Of a stretch of DNA of 13,078 bases, positions 1-7,723 are shown in pieces; within the stretch, counting starts at the first letter, position 1, and each line of letters begins with the position of its first letter. The notes under the pieces are model-generated. The model ran no database searches, was not told the origin of the DNA, and worked only from the letters and a program-made list of their open reading frames with translations. Made by a program: the position numbers and the translations under genes. Source of the stretch: Candidatus Altimarinota bacterium (GTDB lineage: Bacteria; Patescibacteriota; Gracilibacteria; BD1-5; UBA6164); contig JAMOOA010000076.1 of NCBI GenBank assembly GCA_027066255.1, forward strand, positions 1 through 13,078. The letters are read 5' to 3'.

Positions 1-1
1 G

Positions 2-241
2 AAAAGAGTCCAAGCGTTTAATAAAGCTGAAAATAAAAAAAGAGATAGCTATAACAAAGCAGCTAATAGCTTTGATTGGAATGAGTTCGAAAGAAAAGAG
101 CAAGAATTTTACCAAGATCAACTGGAAAGAGGAAGAGAAGTAAAAAGAGTCAATAAGTATTTTGATTCACTCAAGAACACAAAGAAAGTACAGGTGAAGA
201 AAAAAGTACATAATAAAGTATATTTCTTTTATATGGATTAA
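2..241 (+). CDS. C-terminal end of an unrecognised charged protein (partial)
   Basis: The reading frame enters from the left edge and is open for 79 codons to a TAA at 239-241. The fragment is highly charged (many Lys, Glu, Asp, Asn), with a helical Glu/Gln/Arg-rich middle (ERKEQEFYQDQLERGREVKR) and a basic end (VKKKVHNKVYFFYMD). There is no signal peptide, membrane segment or family motif in the visible part. It has no in-frame TGA. Codon use (AAA, GAA, AGA) resembles the neighbours, so a real gene end is likely. The stop codon is only 18 bases before the next start, which suggests co-transcription. I do not recognise the family and assign no function. Confidence 0.6.
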   Translation, partial: KRVQAFNKAENKKRDSYNKAANSFDWNEFERKEQEFYQDQLERGREVKRVNKYFDSLKNTKKVQVKKKVHNKVYFFYMD

Positions 242-259
242 TCTTTTTACCGTTTTTCT

Positions 260-1033
260 ATGTTAGAAAAAATCTACACGCTTAACTTGATTATTTTCCT
301 TGGAGGAATAATTCTTTTTTCGATTTTAGAGTACTTCTTTGCTTTTCGTAGATATACTGACAAGAAAATACAAAGATGGTGAGAAAACATGTTTCTTACT
401 TTCCTCAACACTCTTATTATTCGAATTTTCTTCATTGTTACACCTTTATCGGTAGCGTTTTACGTGCAAGAACACTCCATAGGTATATTTCACATACTTG
501 GAATCCCAGGAATAATAGGAGGAGTTATTGCATTTTTTCTTCTAGAGATGATTGTCTATGGAGAACATGTACTTTTTCACAAGGTTCCATTCCTCTGGAA
601 AATCCACAAGGTACATCATAGTGATCTCGATATGGATTTCTCAACAGCTCTGAGGTTTCACCTTTTTGAGAGTATTTTCTCAGTTATTACCAAGATAATT
701 GTAATACTTGTGCTTTGAGCTCCAGTTCTCAGTGTTATTTTATTTGAGATTATCCTCAATTTTTCAGCGATGTTTAATCATAGTAATTTCAATCTCCCCA
801 AAAAATGGGATAGATTGATATCAAAGATTATCGTGACTCCAAAATTTCACGAAATACATCACTCACAGATTATGAAAGACTCACAATCAAATTATGGTTT
901 CTTTCTTTCTGTTTGGGATTATGTATTTAAAACGTATGAAACTCATGATAAGAAAGTTGCTCGTTTGGGTCTTTCTGGTCAAAAAGAGAGGTATAACCTC
1001 AAGAAGCTTTTACTACTCAAAGTAGAAGATTAG
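260..1033 (+). CDS. Fatty-acid hydroxylase / sterol desaturase family membrane protein
   Basis: A 257-residue integral membrane protein, read with TGA = Gly at codons 41 and 153. It carries the histidine clusters of the fatty-acid hydroxylase superfamily, which bind a di-iron centre and hydroxylate or desaturate lipid chains with O2: HVLFH (103-107), HKVHH (116-120), FH (134), NHSN (173-176) and HEIHH (197-201). Hydrophobic segments lie near residues 8-28, 46-68, 78-100 and 136-168. The length is normal for small bacterial members. The start is fixed by an in-frame TAA at 239-241; ATG 260 is the first ATG after it, and no clear Shine-Dalgarno is seen. Its TAG directly abuts the stop of the convergent gene at 1034. 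Substrate is unknown. Superfamily assignment is firm; sterol activity is not implied. Confidence 0.88.
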
Positions 1034-1588
1034 TTATTTTTTCCAGAGAACAATCTTCTTCACAACAAGGACTTTCATTACCATCCATAGACCTATAAGT
1101 ATAAGAGCTCATAGGTTTTCTTCTTTGTTTATAAAATAGATATGTACTCCTCAGAATACAAACATAAAATATGATAGTCTTTGAATAAGTTTCCAACGTT
1201 TTTTGAGGAGTTTTATTGCGAGATTATTTGAAGTTAGTAAGAGAGGAATACTCGTTAGTCCTCCTAGTAATCACCAAAATATAAAAGTATTTGGCTTCGT
1301 AAAGGACATGAGACTGATATCCCATCAAACCATATAAGCACCAACCCCATGAGCAAGAATGAGACTTCCACAGATAATTCCAAGTTGTCTTCTTAGTGGA
1401 AGTATTTTTCAGATCCAAGGGAGCTTTGGAAAGAGGGAATGTACAGGACTCAAGAACATTATAAGCATAAGAAGCTTCCAACCATTTTCTCAGAATATTT
1501 TGTATTCATTTGGAAATAAGAAGACAAGAAGTGAACTAAGAGCCAAGTATGAACCATATTTTCTAAAGTACTGTAAAATAATATTCAT
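1034..1588 (-). CDS. MsrQ/YedZ-like ferric-reductase-type heme membrane protein
   Basis: A 184-residue polytopic membrane protein on the minus strand, visible only when six TGA codons are read as Gly. It matches the ferric-reductase-like transmembrane domain of the MsrQ (YedZ) type: LRRQLGIICGSLILAHG (65-81) with His80, and KRWKLIQRLSYFMFVFGGVH (130-149) with His149. These are the usual heme-ligand helices. About five or six hydrophobic helices are visible. In well-studied bacteria MsrQ passes electrons from quinol or flavin to the molybdoenzyme MsrP; no MsrP gene is in this window, so the partner is unknown. ATG 1588 is preceded by AAAAAAGAG, a plausible ribosome-binding site. It diverges from the methyltransferase gene (63 bp between starts) and converges on the hydroxylase gene with no gap. 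Confidence 0.85.
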
Positions 1589-1651
1589 ACTCTTTTTTGT
1601 GAAATAATCTCTTTCTAGTATAGTAAAAATGTATTTTCTCAAAAACTTTTT

Positions 1652-2161
1652 ATGTGGGCAATTTTTTTCCTGATCATTCTCATTCCTTTAGCTATTTGAG
1701 GACTTTCTTTTGCTCCTTGGTCTCCAACTCATTACTCTGACATCAAGCGACTTCAGAAGATATTGAAGTGTAAGAAATGACAAAGATTCCTTGAGTTTGG
1801 TTGTGGAGATGCGCGTGTGTGTCATTCTATTGCGAAGCACAATCCTAAAATAGAAGTAGTGGGAGTAGAGTTAGCCTATCCTATATACTTCATAGCAAAA
1901 TTGAAGCAACTACTCCATCCTCTTCCAAATCTCAAAATAGAACTTGGAAGTGGTTTCAAGAAAGATTTCTGAGATTTTGATATTATATATATGTATGGAA
2001 TGCCGGATGCTATTGCAAAAAAAATCCTTCCAAAATTTTGGAAAGAAGCGAAGAAATGAACGAAGCTTATTTCTTATGTATTTTCATTTAAAGATATAGA
2101 AGGAAATATCAAGAACCATGAAAAGAAAAATAAAAAGACGATACATGTTCTGACAAAATAG
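1652..2161 (+). CDS. Membrane-anchored class I SAM-dependent methyltransferase
   Basis: A 169-residue protein with four in-frame TGA codons read as Gly. An N-terminal hydrophobic helix (residues 2-20) is followed by a short Rossmann-type methyltransferase core: motif I LEFGCGDARV (47-56), an acidic end of beta-2 at GVELAYP (71-77), and a post-motif segment DFDIIYMYGMPD (108-119). The membrane helix followed by E-x-G-C-G-D-x-R resembles the small FAM173-type lysine methyltransferases and their bacterial homologues; this is a resemblance, not a proven assignment. The C-terminus is very Lys-rich. An in-frame TAG at 1616-1618 bounds the start, and ATG 1652 is the first ATG in frame. No good Shine-Dalgarno is present. 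The methylated substrate cannot be predicted. Confidence 0.8.
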
Positions 2162-2167
2162 TTTGAA

Positions 2168-2210
2168 ATAAGGAAGAGAGTCATAATATAAGGAAGAGAG
2201 TCATAATATA
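2168..2210. repeat. Perfect 20-bp tandem duplication upstream of the DsbA-like gene
   Basis: The 20-base unit at 2171-2190 (AGGAAGAGAGTCATAATATA) is repeated exactly at 2191-2210, and the three bases before it (ATA) match the end of the unit. Each copy contains CATAAT, one mismatch from a bacterial -10 box, so two possible -10 elements lie exactly 20 bp apart. The repeat sits in the 81-bp gap between the methyltransferase stop and the ATG at 2243. It may be a slippage product or a duplicated promoter element; no clear -35 box is visible at normal spacing. Confidence 0.75.
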
Positions 2211-2242
2211 AGAGTGTTATTTATTTTTTATCTAAAAGGCAT

Positions 2243-3172
2243 ATGTTTAAAAAAATAGTTGTAGGAGTTGTAGTATTTTTTCTGAGTTTTGGTTCGCTTT
2301 TCTCTTATGAACAATATAGAAATAATGGAAAGGTCACTTACTATAAAAACTATATAGAAGATAGAATAGGTACAAAAATTCATAAAAAATCACTAGAATC
2401 ACGAATGGATCTTCTTCTCAAAGTAGAAAAACTTCTAGGGATATATGAGAACAAGAATATTTCAAATAAAAAAAAGATTTCTATTGTCAGTATGCTGATT
2501 GCTTTTCAGGAACTTATAGAAGAAAGCATCATTCTAGAACCTTGAAATGATGCTGAGGATCTTGTTATAGAGGAACCAAAACGAAGAGAAGAAGCAGGGG
2601 ATTTTATCGATATGGAGATAATATCGGACATAAAAGAAGTATCATATACTCTTGGAAATATATGAGCTGAGATTACATGGCTAGAGTATAGTGATATAGA
2701 ATGTCCTTTTTGTGCAAGGCTTCATAATTCCTGAACACTTGAGAGACTCCAAAAAAAATACGGTTCAGATATGAACTATGTATTCCAAAACTTCCCACTT
2801 TCCTTTCATAAATATGCTCAAACTTCAGCAGAAACATTAGAATGTGTAGGGGAGATAAAATGAGAAAAAATATATTATAAGACACTTTCCTCTCTTTATA
2901 AACTTCAGGAGACAGAGAGACTTTCACTTGAGTGAATATATGAAGTGACTGATAATATCTGAGTGGATAGAGAGAAACTCGATGCTTGTCTCGATGAATC
3001 TAGGCATACAGACAAAATTGAAAAACAATTACAACAGTGACAGAAATTATTTAATGTGACAGGAACTCCGAGTAGTATCATTATCAACAATGCTACCTGA
3101 GAATACAAAATTATACCAGGAGCATATCCATATGAGACATTTGAAACTGCTATAGAGGATTTACTTCATTAA
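2243..3172 (+). CDS. Membrane-anchored DsbA-like thiol-disulfide oxidoreductase
   Basis: A 309-residue protein with eight in-frame TGA codons read as Gly. Residues 4-21 form an uncleaved signal anchor (no lipobox), which would place the rest outside the cytoplasmic membrane. Residues about 22-130 form a charged helical region of unknown function. A thioredoxin-fold domain follows: EYSDIECPFCARLH with redox pair Cys154/Cys157 (CPFC), a helical insert, and the cis-proline loop VTGTPS (Pro276). This layout is the DsbA-like thioredoxin_4 family that forms or reshuffles disulfides in exported proteins. Start: AAAAGG at 2234-2239 lies just upstream of ATG 2243, one of the better ribosome-binding sites in the window. 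Oxidase versus isomerase role cannot be decided. The next gene starts 10 bases after the stop, suggesting an operon. Confidence 0.87.
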
Positions 3173-3182
3173 AGAGAGAATT

Positions 3183-3551
3183 TTGTGGATTATTCGTTTC
3201 GGAAAACTCCAAACAAAGGACTATAACAAGATATCCAGACTTCTCAAAAAGTCAGGATTTGTAACGCGTCGAATCGCTCCTATCGTTTACGCAAAATCTC
3301 TTATCTCTCATGAACTTCAGAAAAAATCATGGAGACAAATAGCGTTACAATCTGGAGTCAGTCATATCTGACTCCATAAGTTTCACACTTATATCAAAAA
3401 CTCACCAGAATATAATAGAATCTTTCACGTTTTTCTAGAGTCTCGCTGTGTTGTATTTGTAGGTGATAATAGCAGATTTACTCAGGATGATCTAGATAAC
3501 AGTCGCGAGATATATACTTTGACAAAGAATCGTCTTGAGAGTATCTTGTAA
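3183..3551 (+). CDS. Unrecognised 122-residue basic protein, possible helix-turn-helix
   Basis: The frame is open for 122 codons with one TGA (3369-3371, Gly63) and ends in TAA. No ATG is available near the 5' end; TTG at 3183 is preceded by AGAGAG and is the best start, giving a protein beginning WIIRFGKLQ. Residues about 48-66 (KKSWRQIALQSGVSHIGLHK) look like a helix-turn-helix of the type found in small DNA-binding proteins. The second half (FLESRCVVFVGDNSRF, then an acidic-to-basic helix) matches nothing I know. It lies between the DsbA-like gene and glmS with gaps of 10 and 33 bp, so it is probably co-transcribed. Coding status is supported by neighbour-like codon use and tight packing. 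Function is unknown. Confidence 0.65.
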
Positions 3552-3584
3552 TCCAAGTAAAAAATACTCTTTAAAAATAAAACT

Positions 3585-5408
3585 ATGTGTGGAATTTTTG
3601 CGTACAACGGAACAAAGAACTCTATTCCTCTTTTGGTAGATGGACTCAGAACTCTTGAATATAGGGGATATGATAGTGCTGGAGTAGTAGGAATAAACGA
3701 CACTGGAGAGATATTTGTACAAAAAGCTGTTGGAAAGGTCTCGAATCTAGCAACAAAAGTAGATGGGAGCCTGGGTAACTCAAAAGTATATACAACAGGA
3801 ATAGCTCATACAAGATGGGCAACACATGGAACAGTCACTGAACTCAATACTCACCCTCATAGTTCTTCTAAAGAGAGGTTTTATGTCGTGCATAATGGTA
3901 TTATTGAAAACTACAAAGAACTCAAAAAAGAGCTTGAGAAAAAATACACATTTTACTCAGATACAGATACAGAAGTTATCGTAAAACTGATAGAAGAGCA
4001 CTATGAAGAAGACCTTAAGAAAACTCTTGAGAAAGTTACGAAATTCCTTACAGGAGCCTACTCAGTAGCTGTTATAGACAGAGAAAATCCAGGAACGATT
4101 CTTGGAATTAAACTCTGAAGTCCTCTTGTTGTTGGAGCATCTGAAGATGGAGTTTTTATATCGAGTGATGTTAATGCTCTTTCAAAAGTTGCTTCAAACT
4201 ATGTTATGTTGGAAGATGATGAAATGGTAATTATACAAGATAAAAAATACCAGATATATACAGCAGGGAATCTGATAGAAAGAGAAAGCCAAGAAATGGA
4301 TATAGAATACGGAATCGACGATATGGGAATATTTTCTAGTCATACAGAAAAAGAAATACATGACATCCCGACTGTTCTCGAGAATGTATTTTCAGGAAGA
4401 GTAAATTTCGGAGAGAAAACTATTTATAACGAGACTCTTGAAGAACTTGCAGAACACGAAATAGAGAGAATAGAAATCATTTCTTCAGGCTCAAGTTATT
4501 ATGCAGGAATGATAGGAAGTTATTTTTTCAAAAGCCTTGCGGGTATCTCAGTACAAGTGACGAGTGGTAGTGAATTTCTCGCTGACGAGCTCCTTCCTGA
4601 TACTAAAACACTCTATGTATTTCTCTCACAATCAGGAGAAACAGCAGATACACGCGAGAGCTTGAAAATAGTTAAAGAAAAGTGATGCCTCACTTTTGGT
4701 ATAGTAAACGTTGTAGGAAGTACTATTTCTCGTTTGGCTGATATGTGACTTTATTCTCATGCGGGAGTAGAAGTGGGTGTTGCTTCTACTAAAAACGTGA
4801 TTGCTCAGATAGCTGTTCTTCTCATGATGGCTGTCTCTCTTGGACAAAAAAGAAATCTCCAACACAGTAAGGCAAGGACGCTTATAGAAGAACTTGAATG
4901 ACTTGGAGACAATATAAGCGAAGTACTTTTAAATGCTCCAAAGATACGTGAGATAGCAAAGAAATATGCAAAACATAAAAGTATGTTTGTGCTGGGGAGA
5001 AATATGTTTTTTCCCGTTGCAGGAGAAGCAAGTCTCAAATGTAAAGAACTGAGCTATATCCACACGGAAGCTTATTCTATGGGAGAACTCAAACATGGAC
5101 CACTGGCTCTTGTACAACCAGATTTCCCCTGTATTGTTTTTAATCCAGCAGGAAAGTTCTATACCAAAACGGTTTCAAATATCCAAGAAATACGTGCCAG
5201 AGAAGGAACGGTTCTCGGGTACGTCACCAAGTGAGAAGAGTTAGGAGATCTCTATGATGATATCATCGAGATACCAAACACCAGCGAGATACTCTCGATA
5301 TTCACTTCACTTACAGCCAGTTACCTCTTTGCACTCTATATCGCAGAAGAACTTGAAAGAGATGTTGATAAACCAAAGAACTTAGCAAAAAGTGTAACGG
5401 TAGAGTAA
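3585..5408 (+). CDS. glmS: Glutamine--fructose-6-phosphate aminotransferase (glucosamine-6-phosphate synthase)
   Basis: A 607-residue protein, essentially the length of E. coli GlmS (609), with five TGA codons read as Gly. It converts fructose-6-phosphate and glutamine to glucosamine-6-phosphate, the entry to UDP-GlcNAc and peptidoglycan. The N-terminal glutaminase domain begins MCGIF with catalytic Cys2, LEYRGYDSAG, and HTRWATHG near residue 75. Two SIS sugar-isomerase domains follow: SSGSSYYAG (300-308), SQSGETADT (348-356), GVASTK near 400, the ELKHGPLAL block from 501, and the terminal DKPKNLAKSVTVE with its conserved Lys. TGA 4116-4118 encodes the invariant Gly of GSPLVVG, direct support for the recoding. 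The start is unambiguous because Cys2 must follow Met. Only 33 bp separate it from the previous gene, too little for a glmS ribozyme. Confidence 0.97.
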
Positions 5409-5740
5409 AATTTGCTTTTTAAAATTTTCTTTGTATAGTCCTGCCGACATACAGTTCTTGTTGTTTCATGAGAACGAAAGACCTAGAAGAGACATTCCTA
5501 TATTGCACATGTCTGGAACATCTCTTCAATACTAAATCCCCGAGTACATCGGAGAATGACGAAGAGAAGAGATTTTCTACACATTATTGTATATACAGGT
5601 TCCCTGAGAGATTCTCAGAGATATGTCCTATTTTAGGTCTTTTTTGATGGAAAAATTCTTAGATAATCTTATCTATATAAAAATTGATAGGTTATGAAAA
5701 GAGTTTTCTTCAAAACAAGCCACATAACACACACGTTACT
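5409..5740 (+). promoter_or_regulatory. Long structured leader / intergenic region before the RNA helicase
   Basis: These 332 bases hold no convincing gene. Several inverted repeats are visible. AAGAGA (5487-5492) pairs with TCTCTT (5521-5526), extended inward by TTC/GAA across a CA/CA internal loop. The overlapping AGACAT (5490-5495) could instead pair with ATGTCT (5509-5514). CTGAGA (5604-5609) pairs with TCTCAG (5613-5618) around a 3-base loop. AGATAA-TC-TTATCT (5661-5674) is a perfect palindrome, followed by TATAAA at 5676-5681, a possible -10 box. No U-run terminator for glmS is seen. Long 5' leaders are common for cold-shock DEAD-box helicase mRNAs, so RNA-level control is plausible but unproven. 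Confidence 0.4.
5661..5674. repeat. Perfect palindrome AGATAA-TC-TTATCT, possible operator
   Basis: A perfect 6-bp inverted repeat with a 2-base centre lies immediately upstream of TATAAA (5676-5681). Its position next to a possible -10 element fits a repressor or activator site for the helicase gene. It could also be a chance AT-rich palindrome or a small RNA hairpin. Confidence 0.3.
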
Positions 5741-7531
5741 ATGACAGAAACAAAGACAACATTTAGAGATCTCGGACTCTCAGAAAAAATACTCGAGAAA
5801 ATAGAAAAGAAAGGATATGAGTTCCCTTCGGATATCCAGGCAGGAGTTATACCACTTCTTCTCAAATGAGATAAAGATATAGTAGGACAAGCTCAAACAG
5901 GAACAGGGAAAACAGCCAGTTTTGGTCTTCCACTCCTAGAAAGAATAGATAGTAAGAAGAAAGGAGTACAAGCCATGATACTCGCTCCAACTCGTGAACT
6001 TGCAATCCAAGTAGCAAAAGAAATAGAATCATTTGCAGATAGAGATGTAAAAGTAATTCTTTTGTATGGAGGACAAAACATAAGTAATGAGCTCAGAGCT
6101 TTGAGAAATGGACCACAAATTGTTGTAGGAACTCCAGGAAGAGTAAAGGACCACCTTATTAAAAAGAGAACTCTGGATCTATCAACTATTGATTACTTCA
6201 TACTTGATGAGGCTGATGAAATGCTGAACATTGGTTTCAGAGAAGAAATAGAAGAGATAATGGAGCATACTCCTGACAATAAGAAAACACTTTTGTTTTC
6301 TGCAACTATGCCAAGAGAGATACTCTCTATTGCCAAGAAATACATGGGAGACTATGATACAGTAAAGATCACTTCAAAGAATACTATTAGTGATAAAATT
6401 ACTCAAACATATTATGAAGTAGCTCCAAGAAATAAATTTGAGGCGCTTTGTAGGGTTATAGATATGACAGAAGAGTTTTATGGGATCGTATTTTGTAAAA
6501 CGAGAATGGACGTAGATGATGTTGCCTCAAAACTTATGGCAAGAGGGATGAGGGCAGAAGGAATTCATGGAGATATAGAACAAAAAACCAGAGAAAAAGT
6601 CCTTGCTAGATTTAAAGCAAAGAAGATTCACATCCTTGTAGCAACCGATGTTGCTGCTCGTGGAATCGATATCAATGACCTCACACATGTTATTAACTAC
6701 GCACTTCCTGATAGTCCAGAAACATATACTCATAGAATCGGGAGAACAGCAAGAGCTGGGAAAACAGGTACAGCTATCAGTTTTATCTCGAGATCAGATC
6801 AGAGGAAGCTCTTTGCAGTAGAGAGAGTTATCAAACAGAAAATCACAAAGGGAACGGTTCCAAATGCAAAAGAAGTCGTAGAAATACAGAAAAAGAGACT
6901 TATAGAAAGTATAGGAACACTTATGAGTGACGAGAAAATACATGATTTTGCAGAAATGGCAGATCATCTTATGGCTCTGGGCGATCCAAAAGTAGTTATC
7001 TCAGCGCTTCTGAGAGACGCACACAAAGATAGATTTGATGAGAAATCATACACATCTATTGCTGCAAGTTCTTCTCAGTCATCTTGAGCTCCTTCAGGAG
7101 AACAAAGGCTCTTTATAGCAAAGGGGAAATCAGCAGGAATGACACCAGGAACACTGATTCAGTTTATAGAGAAAGAAGTAGGGATGAACATAGGAGATGT
7201 TGGAAAGATAGATGTTCTCGAGAAATTCTCATATATGAACGTACAGGTGCAAGAGGCTGCAGCGATACTTGATCATTTCAAAAGAGAAAATACAAGAATG
7301 CCTCTTGTAGTTCAGGCAAAAGCAAAATCTGGAGGAGGTTGAAGAAGTGGAGGTGGTTGATATAAAGGAGGTTGAGGTTCAAGAGGCTTCTCTGGATGAA
7401 GAGGAAGTGGTGGTGGAAGAGGATTTTCAGGAGGTTGAGGATGATATAGAGGAGGAGGTTCTAGAAGCTCAGGTGGTTCGAGAGGATCATCAAGTAGTTC
7501 TAGTGGAAGTAGTTATGGATATAGAAAATAA
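5741..7531 (+). CDS. DEAD-box ATP-dependent RNA helicase with DbpA-type RNA-binding domain and Gly-rich tail
   Basis: A 596-residue helicase with eight TGA codons read as Gly. Core motifs in order: Q motif (FRDLGL...Q), AQTGTGKT (51-58), PTRELA, TPGR, DEAD, SAT, VATDVAARGID, HRIGRTARAG. After a linker, a DbpA/CsdA-type RNA-binding fold begins near residue 453 (RLFIAKGKSAGMTPGTLI), then a tail from about 530 made of Gly, Ser, Arg and Tyr (SGGGGRSGGGGYKGGGG and similar), ending GSSYGYRK. Six TGA codons sit inside the tail. It probably unwinds structured RNA in ribosome assembly or cold adaptation, as DeaD/CsdA does. The first in-frame ATG (5741) places the Q motif at the usual distance from the N-terminus; an upstream TTG at 5684 is less likely. 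A strong terminator follows. Confidence 0.94.
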
Positions 7532-7558
7532 GAAATATCTAAAAAAATAGAAAAAAGG

Positions 7559-7593
7559 AAAACCCCAAATTGTAGAAGACGATTTGGGGTTTT
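7559..7593 (+). terminator. Strong intrinsic terminator after the helicase gene
   Basis: AAAACCCCAAAT (7559-7570) and ATTTGGGGTTTT (7582-7593) form a perfect 12-bp stem with an 11-base loop, and the 3' arm ends in a T-run. It begins 28 bases after the helicase stop codon. Because the A-run and T-run flank the GC core symmetrically, it could work in either direction, but the only adjacent upstream gene is on the plus strand. It separates the helicase from the ABC-F transcription unit. Confidence 0.88.
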
Positions 7594-7685
7594 GTGTTGA
7601 TGAGATACGATACAGCGATTTAATCATATCAGAGATGTCAAGGAGTACGAAACAAAAGAAAAGTAGCTTTATGAGAGCCTTTCTA

Positions 7686-7712
7686 TATAATGCGTCAGAA
7701 TTTATATATAAT
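7686..7712 (+). promoter_or_regulatory. Candidate -10 boxes upstream of the ABC-F gene
   Basis: Two perfect TATAAT hexamers occur at 7686-7691 and 7707-7712, in the 130-bp gap between the terminator and the ABC-F start at 7724. A new promoter is expected here because of the terminator. No TTGACA-like -35 element is found at 16-18 bp spacing for either, so the choice between them is open. The downstream box would leave almost no leader. Confidence 0.45.
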
Positions 7713-7723
7713 TATCAGAATGT

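Noticed and set aside
1224..1607. Short ORFs on both strands over the MsrQ-like gene
   Set aside because: They are out of frame with the 184-residue protein, which shows clear transmembrane and heme-helix patterns once TGA is read as Gly.
3552..3584. A glmS ribozyme/riboswitch upstream of glmS
   Set aside because: Only 33 bp separate glmS from the previous gene, far too short for the ribozyme, and no matching core is seen.
260..5408. Multiple pseudogenes or frameshifts in the hydroxylase, methyltransferase, DsbA-like and glmS genes
   Set aside because: All apparent breaks are TGA codons in a constant frame at Gly positions; reading them as Gly restores full-length proteins.
5468..5662. A 64-codon ATG-started frame inside the helicase leader
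   Set aside because: Its composition (scattered Cys, Thr, Ser, Phe) is unlike the neighbours, it has no ribosome-binding site, and it overlaps several inverted repeats; chance frame more likely.
5684..5740. Extended helicase start at TTG 5684
   Set aside because: The extra 19 residues have no family counterpart, and ATG 5741 gives the usual short lead to the Q motif.
7347..7550. Acidic Glu/Val-rich ORF at the end of the helicase gene
   Set aside because: It is the out-of-frame reading of the Gly/Ser/Arg-rich tail; the real frame continues through six TGA codons to TAA at 7529-7531.
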